DNA of 7,963 bases, taken from NCBI GenBank assembly GCA_934444895.1, contig CAKSDA010000075.1, positions 1 through 7,963 of the forward strand. The letters run 5' to 3'. Below the pieces are notes generated by a model, which worked only from the letters and a program-made list of their open reading frames with translations, was not told the origin of the DNA and did not search any database. This DNA is from an uncultured Eubacteriales bacterium. GTDB taxonomy: Bacteria > Bacillota > Clostridia > Oscillospirales > Acutalibacteraceae. Shown here piece by piece: positions 1 through 4,212 of this stretch (position 1 is its first letter; the number at the start of each line of letters is the position of its first letter). The translations under genes and the position numbers were made by a program.

Positions 1-182
1 GCGTAGAGGTTAATTACAAGGTAGGAGATCTGGTTAAGATCACATCCGGTCCGCTTAAAGGAATGGAAGGCTCGGTTATTTCAATCGATACCGATAATAA
101 CACCGTTAGTGTTAAGATTTCTATGTTAGGTCAGGAAATTCCCGCTGAAATGGAACTCAATCAGGTTGTTCCGGCGTTTTAA
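1..182 (+). CDS. nusG: Transcription termination/antitermination protein NusG, C-terminal end (partial)
   Basis: Only the last 59 codons are present; the reading frame begins at position 3 and ends at TAA 180-182. The visible part is the KOW domain: the segment reading KVGDLVKITSGPLKGMEG is the typical KOW core, followed by the strands VISIDTDNNTVSVKISMLGQ and an ending in ELNQVVPAF, as in bacterial NusG. NusG binds RNA polymerase through its N-terminal domain (outside the window), while the KOW domain contacts Rho or ribosomal protein S10 to modulate pausing, termination and coupling with translation. The position directly upstream of rplK matches the conserved secE-nusG-rplK-rplA order, which supports the call. 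The gap to rplK is 104 bp and holds an RNA leader but no obvious promoter, so co-transcription with rplKA is likely. Confidence 0.95.
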   Translation, partial: VEVNYKVGDLVKITSGPLKGMEGSVISIDTDNNTVSVKISMLGQEIPAEMELNQVVPAF

Positions 183-193
183 ATTAGTTTATT

Positions 194-232
194 TTGCGTA
201 TTACGCAAGTAAGTCGGCAGAATTTCTGCCGA
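194..232 (+). promoter_or_regulatory. Two short hairpins at the 5' side of the rplK leader
   Basis: Two perfect dyads occur in tandem between nusG and rplK. The first is TTGCGTA-T-TACGCAA at 194-208. The second is TCGGCAGAA-T-TTCTGCCGA at 214-232. Each has a one-base centre, so the real hairpins would have loops of about five bases. The second ends directly against the L1-binding element that starts at 233 and could stack on it. Neither is followed by a T run, so they do not look like terminators. They may shape the leader RNA or mark an RNA-processing site; the function is inferred. Confidence 0.5.
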
Positions 233-266
233 GTGGGAGGAAGTGTATCCACTTCCGCCTTACCAC
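233..266 (+). promoter_or_regulatory. Ribosomal protein L1 binding site in the rplK leader (autoregulatory RNA)
   Basis: The RNA reads GUGGGAGG, then a stem-loop, then CC-GCCUUA-CCAC. The outer stem is GUGG 233-236 with CCAC 263-266. The inner stem is GGAAGUG 239-245 with CACUUCC 250-256. The unpaired GA on the 5' side and GCCUUA on the 3' side form an asymmetric internal loop. This is the layout of the L1 site in 23S rRNA (helices 76-78, with GGUGGGAGG facing a CCACC strand), where L1 normally binds. L1 feedback on the L11-L1 mRNA is well established in bacteria. The rplK Shine-Dalgarno (274-278) starts seven bases after the element, so bound L1 could block ribosome entry. Confidence 0.88.
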
Positions 267-286
267 GAATTTTGGAGGTGCAAAAA

Positions 287-712
287 ATGGCTCAAAAAAT
301 CACAGGTTATATTAAATTGCAAATTCCTGCAGGAAAGGCAACTCCGGCTCCGCCGGTAGGTCCGGCTCTTGGTCAGCACGGTGTAAATATCATGGCTTTC
401 ACTAAGGAATTTAATGAACGCACAAAAAATGATGCCGGCCTTATTATTCCTGTAGTTATTACAGTTTATGCAGACCGCTCATTCAGCTTCGTAACCAAAA
501 CTCCGCCGGCCGCTGTTTTAATTAAAAAGGCATGCGGAATCGAGACTGCTTCAGGCGTTCCGAACAAGACAAAGGTAGCAAAAATCACCAAAGAGCAGAT
601 TACTAAAATTGCTGAGCAAAAGATGCCTGACCTTAACGCCGCAAGTGTTGAAACTGCCGCAAGCATGATTGCCGGTACAGCACGCAGCATGGGTATCGAA
701 GTAATCGACTAA
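287..712 (+). CDS. rplK: 50S ribosomal protein L11
   Basis: The product has 141 residues, a normal L11 length (E. coli has 142). L11 binds the GTPase-associated region of 23S rRNA at the base of the L7/L12 stalk and takes part in factor-dependent GTP hydrolysis and the stringent response. The N-terminal domain shows the proline-rich KATPAPPVGPALGQHG stretch (residues 17-32), including P22 and P26, positions linked to thiostrepton sensitivity in the family. The C-terminal domain ends in the signature GTARSMGIEV. The ATG at 287 is chosen because GGAGG lies at 274-278, eight bases upstream, and the protein then begins MAQKITGYIKLQ as usual. An upstream extension in frame to TTG 194 would translate the L1-binding leader and is not credible. 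Expression is probably controlled by L1 through the element at 233-266. Confidence 0.98.
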   Translation: MAQKITGYIKLQIPAGKATPAPPVGPALGQHGVNIMAFTKEFNERTKNDAGLIIPVVITVYADRSFSFVTKTPPAAVLIKKACGIETASGVPNKTKVAKITKEQITKIAEQKMPDLNAASVETAASMIAGTARSMGIEVID

Positions 713-721
713 TGCTGCTGG

Positions 722-748
722 GTGGGAGGAAATAATCCGATTAACCAC
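722..748 (+). promoter_or_regulatory. Second ribosomal protein L1 binding site, between rplK and rplA
   Basis: The RNA reads GUGGGAGG (722-729), a seven-base AAAUAAU segment, then CC-GAUUAA-CCAC (737-748). GUGG 722-725 pairs with CCAC 745-748 and GG 728-729 pairs with CC 737-738. A 730 and U 736 can add a third pair to the inner stem. The 3' internal-loop strand is six bases, the same length as in the copy before rplK. With G 721 the 5' strand is GGUGGGAGG, identical to the 23S rRNA strand as I recall it. The rplA Shine-Dalgarno (755-759) starts six bases downstream, so L1 could repress its own translation here independently of rplK. Confidence 0.82.
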
Positions 749-766
749 TTTTTTGGAGGTAAAACA

Positions 767-1462
767 ATGAAACACGGAAAGAAATATACAGAAAGCGTAA
801 AGCTTATTGAATCCGGTAAATTTTATGATGTGAACGAAGCCATGGATATAGCTGTTAAAACAGGAACAGCAAAGTTTGATGAGACCGTAGAGGTTCATAT
901 CCGTCTCGGCGTTGATTCGCGTCATGCAGATCAGCAGGTTAGAGGTGCGGTAGTACTTCCTAACGGAACCGGTAAAAATGTAAGAACCCTTGTTATTACT
1001 AAGGGTGACAATGTTAAGATCGCCGAAGATGCAGGTTCTGATTTTGTCGGCGGTGAAGAGATCGTTGCAAAAATTCAAAAAGAAAACTGGCTTGACTATG
1101 ATGTTGTTATCGCATCGCCTGATATGATGGGCCTTGTTGGCCGTCTTGGTAAGGTGCTCGGCCCGCGTGGTTTAATGCCTACGCCTAAAGCCGGTACTGT
1201 AACACCTGATGTTGCTAAGGCAGTAACAGAAGCCAAAGCCGGTAAGATTGAATATCGTCTTGATAAAGCCAATATCATTCATTGCCCTATCGGAAAGGTA
1301 TCTTTCGGCAAAGAAAAGCTTCAGGAAAACTTCGATACTCTTATGAATGCTGTTATTAAAGCAAAACCGGCTACTACAAAAGGTCAGTATATTAAATCCT
1401 GCGCGGTAGCTACAACTATGGGCCCCGGAATTAAGCTTAATGTTGCAAAATTCGGCGCATAA
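767..1462 (+). CDS. rplA: 50S ribosomal protein L1
   Basis: The product has 231 residues, close to the usual bacterial length of about 230. L1 forms the mobile stalk on the E-site side of the large subunit, helps release deacylated tRNA, and in many bacteria represses its own operon by binding mRNA. The family signature lies at about residues 120-146 (MMGLVGRLGKVLGPRGLMPTP followed by KAGTVT), and the N-terminal MKHGKKYTE is typical. The start is ATG 767 with GGAGG at 755-759, seven bases upstream. An in-frame GTG at 722 would add 15 residues, but it falls inside the L1-binding RNA element and is rejected. The gene follows rplK after 54 bp with no promoter seen in the gap, so the two are most likely one transcript. 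Confidence 0.98.
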   Translation: MKHGKKYTESVKLIESGKFYDVNEAMDIAVKTGTAKFDETVEVHIRLGVDSRHADQQVRGAVVLPNGTGKNVRTLVITKGDNVKIAEDAGSDFVGGEEIVAKIQKENWLDYDVVIASPDMMGLVGRLGKVLGPRGLMPTPKAGTVTPDVAKAVTEAKAGKIEYRLDKANIIHCPIGKVSFGKEKLQENFDTLMNAVIKAKPATTKGQYIKSCAVATTMGPGIKLNVAKFGA

Positions 1463-1464
1463 TT

Positions 1465-1493
1465 TTCAGAATTTAATTTTGATTATTTATAAT
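1465..1493 (+). promoter_or_regulatory. Possible promoter for the MATE gene
   Basis: A perfect -10 box TATAAT lies at 1488-1493. Seventeen bases upstream is TTCAGA (1465-1470), matching four of six bases of the -35 consensus TTGACA. Transcription would start near 1500, just before the hairpin at 1505-1533. The surroundings are very AT-rich and the -10 lies inside a 16-base palindrome (1480-1495), so a chance match is possible. Confidence 0.45.
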
Positions 1494-1504
1494 CAGCATT
1501 TATC

Positions 1505-1535
1505 ATCAAGGTAGTATATTATACTACCTTGATTT
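1505..1535 (+). terminator. Dyad hairpin after rplA, probable rho-independent terminator
   Basis: ATCAAGGTAGTATA (1505-1518) is perfectly repeated in inverse at 1520-1533, giving a 14-bp dyad around one base; a realistic hairpin has 12 bp and a five-base loop. It is followed by TTTATT, a modest T tract. The place, 42 bp after the rplA stop, suits the end of the L11-L1 operon. The stem is AT-rich and the T tract short, so termination may be incomplete. If the promoter at 1465-1493 is real, this hairpin lies in the 5' leader of the MATE mRNA and could attenuate it. Confidence 0.65.
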
Positions 1536-1555
1536 ATTGCGTGTAGGTGCATTTT

Positions 1556-2914
1556 ATGAAAAAAAGCGAAAACCTTCTTACAGGTAATCTTACAAAAAAC
1601 ATATTTTTATTTACACTGCCGATAATACTGTCAAGTGTTTTGCAACTTTTGTTTAATGCCGCCGATTTAATTGTCGTAGGTCGATTCGACACTTTAAATG
1701 CGTCCGCTGCCCAGGCGGCAATCGGTACAACGGGTGTAATTACTCAGCTTACCATTAACATGTTCATAGGGATTTCAATCGGCGTAAATGTTGTAATAGC
1801 AAGGTTGTATGCGGAAAGAAACACCGAGAAGCTTAAGTTAGCGGTACAAAACGCTATGTTTTTAGGGGTCATTTCCGGGATTATAGTATCGATTATCGGA
1901 TATATGTATTCCGGAGAAATGTTAAAGCTTATGAATGTTAACGAAGACATTCTGCCTTTAGCTACGGCATATCTAAAAATTATTTTTTTAGGCGCGCCGT
2001 TTAATATGATATACAACTTTGGCAGCGCCATAATGCGCGCATCCGGTGATACCAAAAATCCGATGATATACCTAATAATCGCCGGCATATTTAATGTAAT
2101 ACTTAATCTTATAACCGTAATTTGCTTTAAAATGGGAGTTGCGGGTGTGGGAATTGCCACATCCGTTTCGAATTTGCTTTCATGCGTTTTAATAGTAATT
2201 AAACTTCTTAAAACAAAATCTTCAATAAAACTAACCCTTAAGGACTTTAGATTTTCCGGAAAAGCCATAAACAAAATGCTGATTATAGGAATTCCTGCGG
2301 GAATTCAAAGCTCTTTGTTTTCTTTGTCGAATGTTGTAATTCAGTCATCTGTTAATTCTTTCGGACCCAATGCCATGGCGGGGTGCGGAGACGCTACAAA
2401 TTTGGACGGATTTATATATGCTGCCATAAACGCATATTCGGTAGCAGCCGTTACTTTTGTTGGCCAGTGCTGCGGAGCCGGACAAAAGCAAAAGATAAAT
2501 AAAGTTTTGTTTTCAATACTGTCTCTTGTAACGGTAACGGGACTTGTATTGGGGTTTGGTTGTTACATATTCGGTGAAAAACTGCTTGGTATATATACCA
2601 CAAACCCGGCGGATATTGCAGCGGGCATGGAACGCATGCGAATAATAGCAACAACATACTTCTTGTGCGGTATTATGGATTCGTTGGTTGGTGCGGTAAG
2701 AGCAATGGGACAAGCTATAATTCCAATGATAATAACACTTGTTTGCGTATGTGTTTTCAGGGTAATATGGATAGCCGTAATGCTTGATAAATTTCGCTCG
2801 CTTACAACGGTTTTTATCTCATATCCCATTTCATGGTCGCTTTCGATTTTGTTTGTGGCGATATGTTATATATTTCAAAAGAAAAAGATAACCTATCAGA
2901 AAAAAACATGTTGA
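1556..2914 (+). CDS. MATE-family multidrug/cation antiporter
   Basis: The 452-residue protein is an integral membrane protein of the usual MATE length. About 12 hydrophobic segments are visible, roughly at residues 14-36, 55-80, 97-118, 135-158, 168-190, 195-218, 241-265, 285-305, 315-338, 362-385, 388-408 and 418-440. Family features are FNAADLIVVGRF (33-44), RASGDTKNPM (161-170) and its second-half counterpart VRAMGQAIIPM (381-391), consistent with two pseudo-symmetric six-helix halves. MATE proteins export cationic drugs or metabolites from the cytoplasm in exchange for Na+ or H+; the substrate cannot be read from the sequence. ATG 1556 is preferred because AGGTG at 1545-1549 lies six bases upstream; GTG 1547 would overlap that site. 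The gene sits between rplA and rplJ, which is unusual. The TGA stop (2912-2914) lies inside the -35 box of the rplJ promoter. Confidence 0.92.
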   Translation: MKKSENLLTGNLTKNIFLFTLPIILSSVLQLLFNAADLIVVGRFDTLNASAAQAAIGTTGVITQLTINMFIGISIGVNVVIARLYAERNTEKLKLAVQNAMFLGVISGIIVSIIGYMYSGEMLKLMNVNEDILPLATAYLKIIFLGAPFNMIYNFGSAIMRASGDTKNPMIYLIIAGIFNVILNLITVICFKMGVAGVGIATSVSNLLSCVLIVIKLLKTKSSIKLTLKDFRFSGKAINKMLIIGIPAGIQSSLFSLSNVVIQSSVNSFGPNAMAGCGDATNLDGFIYAAINAYSVAAVTFVGQCCGAGQKQKINKVLFSILSLVTVTGLVLGFGCYIFGEKLLGIYTTNPADIAAGMERMRIIATTYFLCGIMDSLVGAVRAMGQAIIPMIITLVCVCVFRVIWIAVMLDKFRSLTTVFISYPISWSLSILFVAICYIFQKKKITYQKKTC

Positions 2915-2939
2915 CAAAAGCAGTGGTTTATGCTAATAT
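2911..2939 (+). promoter_or_regulatory. Strong sigma-A-type promoter of the rplJ-rplL operon
   Basis: A perfect -35 box TTGACA (2911-2916) is followed by a 17-base spacer and TAATAT (2934-2939). The -10 is preceded by TG at 2931-2932, an extended -10 feature. Transcription should begin near 2946 and produce a leader of about 150 bases before rplJ. The stop codon of the MATE gene is the TGA within TTGACA, so the promoter overlaps the end of the upstream gene. Confidence 0.88.
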
Positions 2940-2945
2940 ATTTAT

Positions 2946-3079
2946 TGTTGATTCCCAAGACAGTAGGTTGGTTAAACCTGTAATTCCTACCGAGGATGGC
3001 GCACATATTTGTGATAACTATGTTTTTAATATTTAAGTAGTTATATGCCTACCTCATGTTTTGGGGTAGGCATTTTTTT
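2946..3079 (+). promoter_or_regulatory. L10 leader: ribosomal protein L10(L12)4-responsive attenuator
   Basis: The leader begins with CCAAGACAGTAGG and later TAATTCCTACCGAGG, the type of sequence found in Firmicute L10 leaders. The binding hairpin pairs GTAGG 2963-2967 with CCTAC 2986-2990, with an inner GGT/ACC stem (2970-2972 with 2976-2978). An alternative antiterminator can be drawn as a three-way junction: GAGGATGGC 2992-3000 with GCCTACCTC 3047-3055 (seven pairs around a two-by-two mismatch), CACA 3002-3005 with TGTG 3010-3013, and ATAACTA 3014-3020 with TAGTTAT 3038-3044. This fold uses up the 5' arm of the terminator at 3045-3073. In Bacillus subtilis the L10-L12 complex is known to favour termination, so excess protein should shut off rplJL here. 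The pairing scheme is my inference from the sequence. Confidence 0.85.
3045..3079 (+). terminator. Conditional intrinsic terminator of the L10 leader
   Basis: ATGCCTACCTC (3045-3055) pairs with GGGGTAGGCAT (3063-3073), giving 11 pairs including one G-U, with a seven-base loop. Seven T residues follow at 3073-3079. The T run ends immediately before the rplJ Shine-Dalgarno at 3081-3086. It lies upstream of rplJ rather than after a gene and competes with the upstream antiterminator, so it is an attenuator. Confidence 0.9.
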
Positions 3080-3095
3080 CGGGAGGTGAAATTAA

Positions 3096-3611
3096 ATGCC
3101 AAGTGAAAAAATATTGGAATTGAAAAAAGCACAGGTTGAGGCACTTACAGAGCAACTTAAGTCAGCCTGCATGGGTATCATTGTTGATTACAAGGGTATC
3201 AGCGTTGCGGATGATACAGTTCTTCGTAAAGAACTCCGTGAAGCAGGTGTAAAGTATACAGTTGTTAAAAATACACTGCTTAGATTTGCAGTTAAAGAGG
3301 CAGGCCTTGAAGGACTGACCGATGTATTAAGCGGTACAACTGCTATTGCTACAAGCACCGATGATTACACTGCAGCAGCAAGAATACTCGGTAAATGTGC
3401 CGATAGCCATGAAAACTTTACAATTAAAAGCGGTTTCATGGACGGTGAGATTATTGACAGCGCTACTATCGATAGTCTTGCAAAACTTCCTACAAGGGAA
3501 GTGCTTCTTGCAACAGTTCTCAACGCATTCAATGCTCCTATATCTGCATTCGCAAGAGCAATTCAGGCAGTTGTAGATAAGCAGCAGGGCGGAGAAGCTG
3601 AAGCAGAATAA
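3096..3611 (+). CDS. rplJ: 50S ribosomal protein L10 (P0)
   Basis: The product has 171 residues, within the usual 165-175. L10 anchors the L7/L12 dimers to the ribosome at the stalk base and, as the L10-L12 complex, represses its own operon. The N-terminal rRNA-binding domain contains DYKGISVADDTVLRKELREA (31-50) and VVKNTLLRFA (56-65), both typical of the family. The C-terminal helix around residues 134-162 (REVLLATVLNAFNAPISAFA and following) is the L12-binding spur, and the tail is acidic. The ATG at 3096 has GGGAGG at 3081-3086, nine bases upstream. Transcription starts from the promoter at 2911-2939 and must pass the attenuator at 3045-3079. rplL follows after 36 bp. Confidence 0.98.
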   Translation: MPSEKILELKKAQVEALTEQLKSACMGIIVDYKGISVADDTVLRKELREAGVKYTVVKNTLLRFAVKEAGLEGLTDVLSGTTAIATSTDDYTAAARILGKCADSHENFTIKSGFMDGEIIDSATIDSLAKLPTREVLLATVLNAFNAPISAFARAIQAVVDKQQGGEAEAE

Positions 3612-3647
3612 TTTAAAAATAATATTTGTTTATTGGAGGAAATAAAA

Positions 3648-4022
3648 ATGGCATCAGAGAAAGTAACAGCTATGATTGAAGAGCTTAAAGCTCTTACAGT
3701 TCTTGAGCTTGCTGAGCTCGTTAAAGCAGTAGAGGAAGAATTCGGCGTTTCAGCCGCAGCCGCAGTTGCAGTTGCAGCTCCTGCAGCAGGTGGAGCAGCC
3801 GCAGAAGAGAAAACAGAATTTGATGTTGTTCTTGCAGCAGCAGGTTCAGAAAAGATCAAGGTTATCAAGGCAGTTCGTGAAATCACAGGTCTTGGCCTTG
3901 GCGAAGCTAAAGCTCTTGTTGACGGCGCACCTAAGACTCTTAAAGAGGCTGTATCTAAGGATGAAGCTGAAGAAATCAAAACAAAGCTCACCGAAGTTGG
4001 CGCTACAGTTGAACTTAAGTAA
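3648..4022 (+). CDS. rplL: 50S ribosomal protein L7/L12
   Basis: The 124-residue acidic protein has the usual L7/L12 build. An N-terminal dimerisation and L10-binding domain spans residues 1-34 (EELKALTVLELAELVKAVEE). An Ala/Gly/Pro-rich flexible hinge covers about 36-53. The C-terminal factor-binding domain includes KIKVIKAVREITGLGLGEAK (69-88) and the following VDGAPKTLKE. Multiple dimers of this protein form the stalk that recruits EF-Tu, EF-G and other translational GTPases. The ATG at 3648 has GGAGG at 3635-3639, eight bases upstream; the in-frame TTG at 3633 lies next to that site and is rejected. The strong ribosome-binding site fits the need for several L12 copies per L10. Unlike in most bacteria, rpoB does not follow. 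Confidence 0.98.
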   Translation: MASEKVTAMIEELKALTVLELAELVKAVEEEFGVSAAAAVAVAAPAAGGAAAEEKTEFDVVLAAAGSEKIKVIKAVREITGLGLGEAKALVDGAPKTLKEAVSKDEAEEIKTKLTEVGATVELK

Positions 4023-4080
4023 TTAACAAAATCAGTTTGTTAAAGCTTAGGCCGGCAGGGTTTGACTCTTGTCTGCCTAA
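4023..4080 (+). other. Two hairpins in the 3' untranslated region of rplL
   Basis: Directly after the stop, TTAACAAA (4023-4030) pairs with TTTGTTAA (4036-4043) across a five-base loop. A second hairpin can form in two alternative ways: TTAGGC 4047-4052 with GCCTAA 4075-4080, or GGCAG 4054-4058 with CTGCC 4073-4077. Neither is followed by a T run. They precede the main terminator and may protect the mRNA 3' end or mark a processing site. No function is proven. Confidence 0.45.
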
Positions 4081-4087
4081 CGATTTT

Positions 4088-4122
4088 GCGGTATGAAGAT
4101 TTTGCTTCATACCGCGTTTTTT
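4088..4122 (+). terminator. Strong rho-independent terminator of rplJ-rplL
   Basis: GCGGTATGAAG (4088-4098) pairs perfectly with CTTCATACCGC (4105-4115), an 11-bp stem with a six-base loop. It is followed by G and six T residues (4117-4122), then a further T-rich stretch. This is the main end of the rplJL transcript and separates it from the polA promoter downstream. Confidence 0.93.
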
Positions 4123-4137
4123 ATTTTTATTTCAAAA

Positions 4138-4193
4138 TATAATGACAAATAGAACATTTTTAGGTATAATATAATAATAGCATTGTCATTATA
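4138..4193 (+). repeat. 11-bp perfect inverted repeat flanking the polA promoter
   Basis: TATAATGACAA (4138-4148) is repeated in inverse as TTGTCATTATA (4183-4193), with 34 bases between the arms. The left arm covers the -35 box at 4142-4147, and the right arm lies just after the predicted start of transcription. The two arms are centred 45 bp apart. This layout could be a two-site operator or an RNA/DNA secondary structure; it could also be chance in AT-rich DNA. No regulator is identified. Confidence 0.5.
4142..4170 (+). promoter_or_regulatory. Promoter of the polA operon
   Basis: ATGACA (4142-4147) matches the -35 consensus at five of six bases. A 17-base spacer leads to a perfect TATAAT (4165-4170). 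Transcription would begin near 4177, leaving a short leader before polA. It follows the rplL terminator and no other promoter was seen before tsaD, so it probably drives the whole downstream gene set. Confidence 0.82.
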
Positions 4194-4212
4194 GTTTTTG
4201 CGAGGTAAAAAA

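Noticed and set aside
194..286. Upstream TTG start extending L11 by 31 residues
   Set aside because: It lies in the structured leader. ATG 287 with GGAGG gives the conserved MAQKITGY start.
722..766. Upstream GTG start extending L1 by 15 residues
   Set aside because: The extension would encode the L1-binding RNA element, while ATG 767 has a well-placed GGAGG and gives the normal N-terminus.
551..1078. Long open frame on the - strand (175 codons) across rplK-rplA
   Set aside because: It is antisense to two certain ribosomal protein genes, spans their junction, has no ribosome-binding site that I can see and resembles no known protein.
1744..2274. Open frame of 176 codons on the - strand inside the MATE gene
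   Set aside because: It is fully antisense to a well-supported membrane protein gene, has no recognisable domain and has no context of its own.
1463..2945. MATE region as a mobile element cargo
   Set aside because: No terminal inverted repeats, target-site duplication, transposase or recombinase are visible at either edge.
2833..3036. Open frame of 67 codons overlapping the MATE end and the L10 leader
   Set aside because: It is out of frame with the MATE gene, runs through the promoter and the L10-binding hairpin, and lacks a Shine-Dalgarno. The leader explains this sequence better.
3563..3991. Ala/Ser-rich open frame on the - strand across rplL
   Set aside because: Its composition is the reverse-complement shadow of the alanine-rich L7/L12 codons.
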